Assembly (NCBI GenBank): GCA_011037195.1
Contig: JAAEAF010004323.1
Span: 1-64,000, forward strand
Reading direction: 5' to 3'
DNA from: Triatoma infestans
Taxonomy: Eukaryota; Arthropoda; Insecta; Hemiptera; Reduviidae
Length of the DNA stretch: 64,000 nucleotides
Part shown: positions 1-9,700 of the stretch, in pieces
Layout: each line of letters begins with the position of its first letter
How positions within the stretch are numbered: the stretch's first letter is position 1
Notes under the pieces: model-generated
Database searches by the model: none
The model's input: only the letters and a program-made list of their open reading frames with translations
What the model was told of the DNA's origin: nothing
Position numbers and translations under genes: made by a program

Positions 1-252
1 GTACCGCCTCTTTGGTAAAGAGAAGCTGGTGCTAACAAGCCTCAGCCAGGGCCTCTCTCGGACCTATTAAGTCTTTTAAGGCAAGCAGGACTCGAGAGGG
101 TGCTCTGATTGACCACCTGGGAGCCTCCCCCCCAATTCCACAGTCCGGTTAAGGACAGGATAGGGGGAGGGTCTCCAACTAGGGGGGTGCCACAATAGAT
201 CTTTGGGGTGTCGCGGTGGCGTAGGCTGAGTAGCCATTCCCCCGGTAGAATC
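1..252 (+). mobile_element. LINE 3' end, family B (truncated by window edge)
   Basis: The first ~170 bases read as decayed C-terminal LINE coding sequence with frameshifts. A 3' UTR follows with the block GGTGCCACAATAGATCT and then GTCGCGGTGG. The same block, slightly diverged, recurs near 21120-21155 and 48092-48125, which identifies a shared family. It ends in a short TCTA/CTAT tail near 230-252. The 5' part is outside the window. Clade assignment (LOA/R1-like) is inferred only from the relatives at 20.7 and 47 kb. Confidence 0.55.
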
Positions 253-748
253 TATCTATCTATAATAGATGCGCTTTTATAGAAAATGAAATACATAATT
301 TATAAATTGAATAAAATATTTATCAGTCAATAGATGTACTCAACAAGGCGATAGAGTGAAGAGAAGCAGGTAGCGATCTAGTACACAAAAAACCGGTTAG
401 TTTAATTTATGGCAAGTTGGCCTTAATATCCTTATTTAGTAAGTTGTCATCAACTTCGGAAATAGTTATTGTGTAATACAAATATCTATTTGTCACGTGA
501 CATTCAGTGGCTTCTTGGGATTGCACTACTAAGATTCGCTTGCTGTATATGGCTAGTTTTATATAATACATACATATTGTATATTTATTATATTCATTAA
601 TACTTTCCATGGTTTATTCATCAGTATTTTACACGTTTAATATATTTGAATAATAAATAAAACACATTAGAGAATTTTGGCCTTTTTGTATTTTCCTACC
701 AGAAATTAGATCTAATGTCTTGATCTTCATTACGAAAGCTGTATTTTT
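253..748. other. AT-rich spacer, no gene seen
   Basis: Unique-looking AT-rich DNA between the LINE tail and the first family R repeat. The short open frame on the - strand at 407-610 has no recognisable domain. Confidence 0.5.
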
Positions 749-1735
749 ACTTTCTCTTACTCCTATAGTAAGAGGAAGTACCACCTATTGTATTCGTGTC
801 AATTTTTCGTTATCGAGTTTTCACCGAAAATATCCCTTAGACCAAAAATGTGCTTTTTAGCAAATGGTCTTTGTGTGGGTGTGAACAGCATAGCTCAAAA
901 ACGAAAAATCGTAGAAAGTTGAAACTTGATATTCCGTTTAGGTATCACCATGGGATCCGATAGTATGTTATTTGTCAAAATTCCTCAACCGGAAGTACCA
1001 CTTTACTAGTTAGTTTTTTTTTTTTTACTTTTTTGCGTTTTTTTAAAAAATGGCTCTGGCGATTTTCTTCAAACATGGTATATCAATTACACATAATAAC
1101 AGCTACAACTTTTATTTGAAACATTTCTCTGGGAAAATTTATTTAAGGGCAGTTATGAGGGAGGAATGGGGTTAGGTTTTAATCTAAAGTTCTATTTCAG
1201 TTTATTAGATAATTCTGTCATCTAAATAATGTTAATTAGAATTGAATATGTTGTTGAAATTCCGAGTTTCCAAAAATCGGATAACTGGAAGTGCATTTAC
1301 TTTACTACTTTACTAAATGATTTTCTTTTCACTTTTTCGCAATTTTCTCAAAAATTGCTCCGACGATTTTCTTGAAACTTCCTATATAAACTAAACATAC
1401 AAAGATCTACAACTTTTATTTAAAACATTTCTCTGGGAAAATTTATTTAAAAGCACTTTTAGAGGAGTGGTAGGGTTATGTTTTTCTCTAAACTGCTATC
1501 ATAGTTGATTATACAATTCTATCATCCAAAGGAAATTAATTAGAAATAAATAGATGGCCAAGGAAATTCCGAGTTTCCAGGAAATTAATAAACCGGAAGT
1601 GCACATTTACTGAACAGTATTGTTTCAGTTTTCGACGAATTTCATTAAATTTGGTACACAAACTATAAAATTTGTCAATTATAATTTTGAGAGCCGGAGT
1701 AATAGAAAGTTGTGTGAGTGTTTCACATCAGATTT
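749..1735 (+). repeat. Family R interspersed repeat, copy 1 (longest)
   Basis: Dispersed non-coding repeat found at about ten places in this window. The left end is a hairpin, TACTTTCTCTTACT then a 5-base loop then AGTAAGAGGAAGTA. The right end is AGAAAGTTGTGTGAGTG followed by TTTCACATCAG and T residues, itself able to form a small hairpin (TGTGA/TCACA). The ends carry ACTTTCTCTTACT in opposite orientation. Inside, a segment of about 300 bp is repeated in tandem: blocks CATTTCTCTGGGAAAATTTA at about 1121 and 1426 are followed by matching sequence down to CCGGAAGTGCA-like blocks. No coding capacity is evident. It may be a non-autonomous DNA element; the class is not established. Confidence 0.75.
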
Positions 1736-1786
1736 TTGATATTATAAAATGGATATTGAATTTTGGTTTTAAACTCTTTTTTCAAA

Positions 1787-1836
1787 TTTTCTACCAACGT
1801 TTCGGCAAATTTATTGCCTTCTTCAGGGTAAAAAAA
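1787..1836 (-). ncRNA. Hammerhead-ribozyme-like motif 1 (best match)
   Basis: Read on the - strand: stem I 5' strand TTTTTTACC, core CTGAAGA (fits CUGANGA), one extra A, stem II GGCAA-loop-TTGCC, core GAAA, then self-complementary ACGT overlapping cleavage triplet GUU, then stem I 3' strand GGTAGAAAA. Stem I can form nine pairs including one G-T wobble. An extra base after A9 is known in a natural viroid hammerhead. Very short self-complementary stems III that act as dimers are reported for hammerheads in Penelope-like elements. The fit to the consensus is seen in sequence; catalysis is inference. Confidence 0.5.
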
Positions 1837-1947
1837 TTTTTTTTTTTTTCTATTTTAATTTCTTAAAAACTGTAGAGATAGTATATCACACTTGGTGATG
1901 GTATATTACAAGTTAAATTATCTTTTTTAAGAAATTCAAAATGGAAA

Positions 1948-2005
1948 ATTTTTACCCTGAAGAAGGCAATAAATTCCTTTAGGCCGAAACTTCAGTGAAA
2001 ATTAA
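1948..2005 (+). ncRNA. Degenerate second hammerhead-like core in fold-back 1
   Basis: The right arm keeps TTTTTACC, CTGAAGA (1957-1963), an extra A, GGC...GCC and GAAA (1986-1989). The ACGT stem III is ACTT here and stem I pairing is lost, so this copy is probably inactive even if its partner is not. Confidence 0.3.
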
Positions 2006-2322
2006 AAAAAAAAAGGGTTTTTGTGACCGAACCTCAACATCTATTTTACAATATTAGATCTAATACTGAAAATTATTTCTAGAGTTCAAGTTGTCCTAAA
2101 TTTATAAAAGATTTTCTTGAACATTTAATGAAAGACAATTTAGGCCACCTATCATATTGTTTATTTATTTATATATAATATATTGTAACGCAGCCACTGG
2201 TGCCATCTAGGAGAGAAAGCAGGTACCTCAAGTTCTCCTAGTGGCCGCTAGGAATCGCTGGAGGCGCACTCCTCTAGCTCTTTGTAGAAGAATCGAGAAA
2301 ATTCCAGACTCTTCTCCACCGG

Positions 2323-2330
2323 TATAAATA
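2323..2330 (+). promoter_or_regulatory. TATA box of the solo LTR
   Basis: TATAAATA lies about 140 bp into the LTR and about 145 bp upstream of the AATAAA signal, the usual arrangement of an LTR promoter. Confidence 0.6.
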
Positions 2331-2467
2331 GTGGGACCATAGAGAGTTGAAAGAGTTTTTTAGTTACAAACGAAGTGTACGCTTGTGGAAAGTGTATAAA
2401 AAGTGAACAAAGTGAACTTTTGTTGTTTAAACTGTGAAGTTGTATTTTGTAATTTATTGTGTTAAGC

Positions 2468-2473
2468 AATAAA
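2468..2473 (+). terminator. Polyadenylation signal of the solo LTR
   Basis: AATAAA downstream of the TATA box and followed by T/G-rich sequence, in the position expected at the R/U5 border. Confidence 0.5.
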
Positions 2474-2699
2474 TTGGTGTTTTCTTTATTGAAGATTAGA
2501 GTATTTTATCTATACGAACACACTTAAAGCTAGGTGCAGTAGCTAGTTTAGAGGGAAAAACGTTACAATATATATATATATATTATATAATTACATATAC
2601 AACATAATCAAATATATAATTGTAACGGACTTCAATGCTTCTAGATGAACTGGACAGATACGGTACAGAGTGGTTGCTTTGCAATAAGTAAGGGAGCAT

Positions 2700-2977
2700 T
2701 GTCCAAGGATATATTCCGATAAAATACTGTGTGTGCCCTGAATGCCAGCACCTATTTGGAATAGATACATCCAAACGGAATATCAAGTTTGGATTTCTTG
2801 CATTCAAAATATTCTGTTCTACAAAAACCACAGACAAAGCATATCTCACACACAACCAATCTATAAAAACATGTTTTTCTGTTTAGAGAGTTCAATACAT
2901 AAATACATTTCTGAAACTCAAATTTAGTACTTTACGAAACTCGATATCGTACTTTATATTTGTAAGAGAAAGTAAAA
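2700..2977 (-). repeat. Family R, end fragment
   Basis: Shares AAACGGAATATCAAGTTT, an ACAAAAACCAC-like block, AAACTCGATATCG and a terminal GTAAGAGAAAGTAAAAA with the family R copy at 8388-9005, in the same order and orientation. Only the hairpin-end half is present. Confidence 0.55.
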
Positions 2978-3341
2978 ATATTTATATTTATATTTATTTA
3001 TTTATTGCTTATAAGTTTAACACTTGTAGCAATGAGTTGCCCTCATTATGCTTTCAATATACAATTACAATATCAGTATTATATTAGTGTGTACATACAT
3101 AATATTTCAAATAAGAAAATAATAATAATAAAAATTATATAAGAAAATGAAATTAAATCATAATAATGATAGTAATAATAAAATTAATAAATATTATTCA
3201 TAGTAATATTATAAATAAATACAACTATGTGAAACAAATGAAATAAACGAAATTCAAAAAAAAAAAAAAAAAAAAAAATATTGACAGCTCTTTGTCTAAA
3301 TAATCTAGAAAGGTACAGTAAAATATAATATGAAATAATAC
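2978..3341. other. Low-complexity AT region with 23-base A run
   Basis: TTTATT and AATAAT simple sequence, with an uninterrupted A run at 3256-3278. No gene seen. Confidence 0.6.
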
Positions 3342-3354
3342 TAACTATTCTGAT
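3342..3354 (+). repeat. Target-site duplication, left copy (LINE A1)
   Basis: TAACTATTCTGAT, repeated exactly at 5429-5441 after the LINE tail. Confidence 0.85.
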
Positions 3355-5428
3355 CTGTGAGTCGGCTCTCCATTCTCTTGTTGGAGAATTGGAGGTGTCG
3401 GTACATGGCAGGGAAACAGCGGCGGGTGTGTTCTTGGACATTGAGGGTGCGTTCAGCAACACGACCTTCTGCCTCATTACTCAGGCGTTAGAAAGGCGCG
3501 GTGTCAGTAGACCCATCGTCAGATGGATCGACAGTGTGCTTAAAACTCGGAGGATTATAGCAAGCCTATGTGAAGCTTCGCTAGAGATTGCGCCCACAAG
3601 GGGCTGCCCGCAGGGTGGGGTTTTATCCCCGCTTCTGTGGTGCATGGTTGTGGATGAACTGTTGGAGGAGCTTAGTGGTACTGGATGTTCCGTGCTGGGC
3701 TACGCTGATGATATAGTGGTGGTAGCCAGAGGCAGGCACGAATCTACAGTCAGGGAGCTCCTACAAGAGGCGCTTAGGCGCATAGAACAATGGTGCGGTA
3801 GAGTGGACCTTGGGGTAAATCCACAGAAAACCACTCTTGTACCGTTTACTAGGAGGAGGGATATTGAGGAATATAAGGCAATGTCCTTCTTTGGGAAGAT
3901 ACTGGATGTGTCGGATAGAGTCAAGTATCTGGGGGTTATCCTAGATACCAGGCTCACATGGAACGCACATCTAGAATATATAGTGCAGAAAGCTAAAAAG
4001 TCGCTATGCTGTGCTACAAGGGCCTGTGGGAAGTCATGGGGGCTAACTCCAAGGATGACCCACTGGATATATACTCGGGCCATTATACCGGTCATAACTT
4101 ATGGCGCGGTGGTATGGTGGCCTAAGACGGAACAGGAGACAGCCAAGAGATGCCTCAGTGGGGTACAGAGGCTGGGGTGCCTCCTCATTACGGGCGCCTT
4201 TAGAAGTGCTCCGACATCTGCGCTGGAGGTGCTGCTGGGCTTGGCACCGCTGCATTTGTTAGTGCAAGCGGAGGCGAGGGCCAGTGCACATAGATTGCGC
4301 AAAAATGGTCTTTGGAGGCAGTGCGGCTCCTTAGCCAAACATTTGGACATATTGCTAAAGGTTAACCCAGGCCCTGTGACAGACATGGCCCAGGATAGCA
4401 TGTGTCCAACATACAACTTCGAGGTACCATTCCTGGTGTTCCTAGGTTCTAGGGCGGAATGGCCCAAGGGGTGGGAAAAACTCTATCGGACAGGGCCTCT
4501 GTGGTTTACAGATGGCTCTAGGATGGAGTGCGGGACTGGAGCGGGAGTGTATGGAATGGGCCCAGAGGTGTCTATTGAGAAGCCTCTGGGCAGGTATTCC
4601 ACGATATTCCAGGCTGAAGTGTTTGCTATTAAGGTCTGTGCCGAGGAGAATCTGCGTAGAGCCCCAAGGGGCAAGGTCATACGCATTTGCTCGGACAGCC
4701 AGGCTGCACTGAAAGCCTTAGAAGCTCACAGAACTACCTCATCCCTGGTTAAGGAATGTCGAGAGGCATTGTCGAGACTCTCCAGGCACAACAAGGTGCA
4801 GCTGTTGTGGGTGCCTGGACATGCAGGGGTTGAGGGTAATGAGACAGCTGATCAACTGGCCAGGAAACGGGGCTAACACTCCGTTCATTGGTCCAGAGCC
4901 GGTCCTGGGAATAACTGGCGGAGCAATTCGTGCAGCGATTAGAGAGTGGGGTCGCAGTAAGCATGAAGAGCTCTGGAGGAGAAGCCCGGGTGCTATACAC
5001 AGTAAAAGGATGATGCCAGGACTGTGTAAACGAAGAACCCGAATGACCCTTGGTCTGAGTAGGAGCCAGATTTCTCTGGTGACGGGACTGTTTACGGGTC
5101 ATGGCAGGTTCAGGAAACATCTGTACAAGGTAGGACTCATTCGAGCGGAACCCTTGTGCAGACTATGTCAGGAAGAGGAGGAAACGGCCTCCCACCTGTT
5201 GTTCGATTGCGTAGCAATAATCAGATTGAGGTATGAAACCTTCGGTACTTTGCGACCTGAGGAGATAGTAGCTCAAAACGACCTGATGATGAAGGCCCTG
5301 AAACTCCTTAAGGAGGGAGGGTTTGTCTACTAGGAACCATCGGGGGGTGGCACAATAAGCCTCTGTTGGCTGCAGTGCCGGGCCATGGCCCACCCGAGAT
5401 AGGATAATAATAATAATAATAATAATAA
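3355..5428 (+). mobile_element. 5'-truncated non-LTR retrotransposon, family A copy 1
   Basis: A LINE insertion bounded exactly by a 13-bp duplication. It is 5'-truncated within the reverse transcriptase domain, runs through an RNase H domain and a C-terminal Cys-His region, and ends in a 3' UTR and a (TAA)n tail (about 5403-5428). The exact target duplication and long open frames indicate a fairly young insertion. RT plus RNase H and GCPQGGVLSPLLW suggest the LOA/I group of LINEs. Two more copies of the family lie on the - strand at 53.3 and 54.8 kb. Confidence 0.9.
3356..5333 (+). pseudogene. LINE ORF2 fragment: reverse transcriptase + RNase H + Cys-His tail, frameshifted
   Basis: The frame is open from the truncation point to 4876, with no natural start because the N-terminus is missing. 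Counting residues from 3389, RT motifs are FLDIEGAF (15-22), GCPQGG (72-77), the catalytic YADD (105-108) and the KYLGV block (179-183). An RNase H domain follows with all four acidic residues in context: TDGS D375, QAE E410, SDSQ D436 and ETAD D488, plus VPGHAG. At about 4867 one extra base shifts the frame. The product continues in the next frame (4868-5333) with CRLCQEEEETASH and C, a CCHC-like motif. The - strand relative at 55.3 kb lacks the extra base, so the shift is a lesion of this copy. Confidence 0.85.
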
Positions 5429-5441
5429 TAACTATTCTGAT
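5429..5441 (+). repeat. Target-site duplication, right copy (LINE A1)
   Basis: Exact repeat of the 13 bases at 3342-3354, directly after the (TAA)n tail. Confidence 0.85.
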
Positions 5442-5719
5442 AAAATAAATGAAATTCAGCACCTGCGTAAAATAATGACAAATAAAAAAAATAAAAAATA
5501 AAAAATAAAAATAAAATAAAAAAAGTTGAAGACAATAGATATTAAAACAAACATATATCTGACTTAATCTAATAGTACTGAAGAGTTTCGGAGTTTTAAA
5601 CTATTTACTGCATACAGATAAATATTTTTTAATTTTGAATAGGAGTCGATATTTAGTAAATTCTCGACAAGAGAAAGAAAAAATATGCACACGATAAACA
5701 GCGATAAGTAACGTTTCAA

Positions 5720-6195
5720 TTTTTTTTTAAGACTTTAATGTAGTCACTAAAGTATCTACTAATTTACTTTACTATACTATTCCATCATCTCAATAGTATT
5801 AATTAGAATTAAATATGTTGCCAAAATTTTGAGATTGAAGAAAATCGGTTGACTGGAAGTGCGTTTTTATTTCAGTTTTCTATAATTTTATCCATAAAAA
5901 CATAGACGGAATTTCATTAAATTTGTTACACGTGACGACTAAACACAGAGACGTCTCACTTTTATTGGGAACTAATTCCAAGAAATTTCTTGTAAATAAG
6001 TTTGGGTGGAAAGGGGAAGTGTATGGTTCAAAAAAAATCATTTTATTAAGTTTGGATTCCCCAATTGATCTTATAAAATTGAAGACAAGCAAATATTTAG
6101 TAAAAATGTATAAGTCTGATGAAAATTTGTCACTTAAATCTTGTGAACTACAGTAAGAGAAAGTTGTGTGAGTGTTTCACACCTGATTTTTGTAT
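5720..6195 (+). repeat. Family R, copy 2 (right half)
   Basis: Contains the TGGAAGTGCG-TTT block, the GACGGAATTTCATTAAATTT block and the terminal AAGAGAAAGTTGTGTGAGTG-TTTCACAC hairpin end, as in copy 1. A stretch with no counterpart in copy 1 (about 5945-6140) is inserted or diverged and gives a chance open frame. Confidence 0.6.
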
Positions 6196-6565
6196 TTGAT
6201 GTATGTTACTTCATATGAAGCACAACGAACACAGTAATCAAACAAACTATTCGCTAAAAACAATTCCCAGTTTTCAGAATCTTCAAATCATAAAAACTCA
6301 CATTTGAAAAACATGGATACAATCGCATACTTACTTTGTTGATAGTAGTAAGAGAATAAAAATATAGACAAACAAAGCAATGGAGGAAGGTACATTACTG
6401 TTTTAGTGCTTAGCTTCTTTTCAAGTGAAAAAGTTCTCAGTCTAGCCAAAAGATAGCATGCTACAAATGAAATTATTGTTTTGTTATGTTGGCACACTTA
6501 CTCCAAAAGTAAATAAATAATGTGAATTGGATCAAACAAATAGTTTGTTTTATACGGTTGTTTAA

Positions 6566-7631
6566 AGCGGCGTTTACACGATCAATAATATTGACAATAC
6601 TTTAGAGTATTGACAATAATATTGATCGTGTAACGTGAAAAAAAATGTATTGATGGTCGGTATTGACAAGAGTATTGATGAATATCGACACTATTATTGG
6701 TGTAGAGGCGGCGCCAATATTTCCATCAATACTCAGTTCAATAGTTTTATCGAACGTTGAAACTAACCTGTACAAAACAAAAGCGATACTATTATAATAG
6801 GTTAAAGAATTCTATGTAATGAACATCTCCTATAATATATTAAAGTTGACTGGCCCAATTAATTTAAAATTTCCATTTTAAGAAAACATTTCAGTTTGAA
6901 CTCTGACAATTGCACTATTAGAAAAATCGTATGAGTGTTTCGCAATTAATTTAATTTTTTGTTTCAAAAAGGGTTTTTATATGCCATGCTGTTTAATATA
7001 GAGAGAAAATAGGCTTCTAACTTTCTTCCGAATGGTAGGCATATTAAATCACTACATGTCTACATGAAAAGTCAATCAAACAATTTTCCTTGTTTATGCC
7101 TGATTTTGGTGGAATGTTAGATAAATATTTAGTATTTTGCCTTCTAAGGTGTTAATAAAAAATAAATGTATCTAAAACATGCAACACAAAATTACCAGAA
7201 TTATATTATATTTTATTAAATATATCATTAGGATAAATGTTTATTTTCGATGTTTTATAAAGGAATTAATTAAGAGTGAACGATAATGGAAGTAATTTAA
7301 ATAAGAAACATTAGAGCTGTCCCCCTTGAGTTTTCTATACAATATTAATAAAGTGAGCAGCAGGGTAAAGAGCTAACTATAACCATGGGCCAAAATAATA
7401 GCTACGCAAACTTTAGAACGATTATTCATTTTTTAAAGGTTAAAAAAAAAAACAACTAAACATGAGTATAAACACGTAAATACACTCTCCTAGTGGCAGA
7501 AATAGTAAGTAGTATTGACAATAATATTGATCGTGTAAGGTAATGAAATATTGATAGTGGTTAGTATGAGTATTGATGGAAATATTGTCAATACTGGTAT
7601 TGACAATAATATTGATCGTGTAAACGCCGCT
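6566..7631. mobile_element. MITE-like DNA element with perfect terminal inverted repeats
   Basis: Left end AGCGGCGTTTACACGATCAA-TA and right end TA-TTGATCGTGTAAACGCCGCT are exact reverse complements over 22 bp, and similarity extends inward with two mismatches to about 35 bp. TAA flanks both ends (6563-6565 and 7632-7634), a 3-bp target duplication as in PIF/Harbinger elements; TTAA overlap leaves piggyBac-like insertion open. The motif TATTGACAATAATATTGATC-GTGTAA repeats near 6609, 7513 and 7598. No transposase frame exists inside, so the element is non-autonomous. A family R end-like segment is present near 6915-6960. Confidence 0.8.
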
Positions 7632-7739
7632 TAAAATAAGCGGGGCGTGTGTTTTTGACAAAAGGAATTTACTTAAATATCGTTCCGTTATAAAATCCTT
7701 CGTTTTATATGGTTTATTACTAACAGAAATACATCCAAA

Positions 7740-9700
7740 ATTGGTGAAAGTGTATAAGGAGTAATGCATCTTCATTATCAACAGTAAAAAAAATTGGCAG
7801 CTGAGTTTAAACGTGGTCGGTACATCGATTGAAGATGATCCATGTGAAGGAAGGCCAAAGCTGCAACAATCGAAGAAAATATCGAGAAGATAATAAATAA
7901 TACGATTCTAATGATTGACGATTAAAGGTGTATGAGAAAGCAATGGCGGCTCCTGACTTGGATATAGGGGGGTTGCCTAGATAGAAATCACGTGAAGTAA
8001 GCCAGGAGCCAGATAAAAACTGCATCCCTCCCCTACAATTAAATATGTTAAATTAACAATAAATCGGTCAGTGCACACCCAGAGAAGAACTGTGAAAAAA
8101 AAAGTTGCACCGTTTGAGTTTGAAAATTAAGTGGTTAACTTAACGGAAATTTTTATTATCTAAATAAAGTGTTTCAGTTCAAAGAAAATGTCAATGAGTT
8201 AGCATCGATTCTTTGCGCTGGGTCATGTATCTTAGTGATGTTTTAAGTACCAATATCAACATCAAATTTTATATATATAAAAATAATATATAAAATACAA
8301 ATATAATATATAAAAATCCACACATTGGTACAGGCACATCACATCACAAACAAACAAAAATCTGGTTTGACAGAAACACTCACACAACTTTCTCTTACTC
8401 ATAATTGACAAATTTTATGTTAATGAAATTCGTCGAAAACTAAAAAAATGTTCAGTAAAAGCGCACCTCCGATTTACTAATTTTCTTGAAACTTGGAATT
8501 TTGGCTGTCTATTCATTTCTAACTAATTTTGTTTGGGTGATAGTATTGTATAATCAACTATGATAGCACTTTAGAGAAAAAACATAACCCCTACCCTCCC
8601 CCAAAATTGCCCTTAAATGAACTTTAAGCAGTTAATTATTCCAAGTTTGAAGAAAATCGTCGGAGCCATTTTTGAGAAAATCGCAAAATAGTAATAAAAA
8701 AAACTAGTAAAGTGGTACTTCCATTGAGGAATTTTGACAGATAATGTACAGTCAGGTCCCGTGATGACAGTACACTGATGATACCTAAACGGAATATCAA
8801 GTTTCAACTTTCTACGGTTTTTCGTTTTCGAGCTATGCGGTTCACATACATACATATACCCACAAACACACTCACACACACAGACCATTTGCTAAAAACC
8901 ATTTTTTTGGACTCAGGAGAACTCAAAAGGACATTTCCGATGAAAACTCGATATCGAAAATTTGAAACGATTACTACTTCCTATATTAGGAGTAATAACG
9001 AATATGAGTAACGCCGTTACAGTGCAATGTGGACTATGCAAATAACTTCGGGTAAGACCGATTACACATACAATTTACTACAGCGCATAATTCATTAAAC
9101 AAACACATTAAAGTGAGCTCCTAAACTGATATACGTTCCTATTCTTGTATGTCTTATTCTCCGATTTGACAACAAATTAATATTTTTTCCACATCCAAAT
9201 AAATAATACATGGATTTGATTGGATATTTAACAATTGTATAAATCAGGCAATATATACAATTTTTACTGTGGCTAATGTTTGTAACTAATAATGATAATA
9301 TTTTTTGAAATAACATAAAAATGATAATATTTTTTTGAAATTGAAATATGAAAAAAAATAAAAATATGAACATTTGTTACTTTTTTTAAAAAAAAAAAAT
9401 AGCTGGGGGGTTCAGTCGCGTAATCGCGAATACCAGTAGCTGCCACTGTGAGATAGCCAAGTGTATAGGCATATCTGAAGAAAGGGTACGGCACATTTTA
9501 GACGAACACAACTCAGTATGAGAAAGCTATGTGCAAGGTAGGTGCTGCATTTGTTAAATGCTGAAAACAAACAAATGAGGAATCGAGTTTCTCAGTAATT
9601 TTTGTGCCGATTTAAAAAGAATCCAGCCGATTTACTGTACCAAAGGATGAATGAGACAAAAGAGCATTTTCATTACTTAAAGAACTCTACATTACTGAAA
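7740..9700 (+). pseudogene. Mariner-family transposase pseudogene, split by an insertion
   Basis: Two blocks give adjacent parts of a mariner/SETMAR-type transposase N-terminus. Block 1 (7740-7937) encodes the first helix-turn-helix region with TSIEDDPCEGRPK. Block 2 (about 9447-9700) resumes with GISEERVRHILDEH and then decays. In intact family members these blocks are contiguous (DDP-EGRPK ... REIAEA-GIS-ERV-HILHEH), so about 1.5 kb has been inserted between them, including the family R copy at 8355-9005. Frameshifts and stops are present and the DDD catalytic region is missing. Confidence 0.7.
8355..9005 (-). repeat. Family R, copy 3
   Basis: Begins with the reverse complement of the hairpin end (GAAACACTCACACAACTTTC-TCTTACTC) and runs through CGTCGAAAAC, TGAAGAAAATCGTCGGAGCC, AAACGGAATATCAAGTTTC and AAAACTCGATATCG to TTAGGAGTAA. 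It lies inside the split mariner relic, so it is younger than that mariner. Confidence 0.75.

Larger units (their letters stand above)
1783..2012. repeat. Fold-back (inverted) repeat 1 carrying hammerhead-like cores
   Basis: The left arm (about 1783-1870) and right arm (about 1922-2012) are reverse complements over most of their length, around a spacer of about 50 bp. Each arm contains CCTGAAGAAGGCAATAAAT followed by a CCGAAAC block, on the - strand in the left arm and on the + strand in the right. The structure directly follows family R copy 1. Confidence 0.7.
2184..2567 (+). mobile_element. Solo LTR of an LTR retrotransposon
   Basis: A 384-bp unit opens with TGTAACGCAGCC and closes with AACGTTACA, giving TG...CA ends with a perfect 7-bp inverted repeat (TGTAACG/CGTTACA). 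It is flanked by ATAT on both sides, a plausible 4-bp target-site duplication in an AT-rich site. It contains a TATA box and a downstream AATAAA in the order of an LTR (U3-R-U5). No internal gag/pol or second LTR is adjacent, so it is a solo LTR left by recombination. A Ty3/Gypsy origin is likely but unproven. Confidence 0.75.

Noticed and set aside
3184..3477. - strand frames overlapping LINE A1, including 3700-5120
   Set aside because: Shadows of the + strand LINE reading frame with no motifs of their own.
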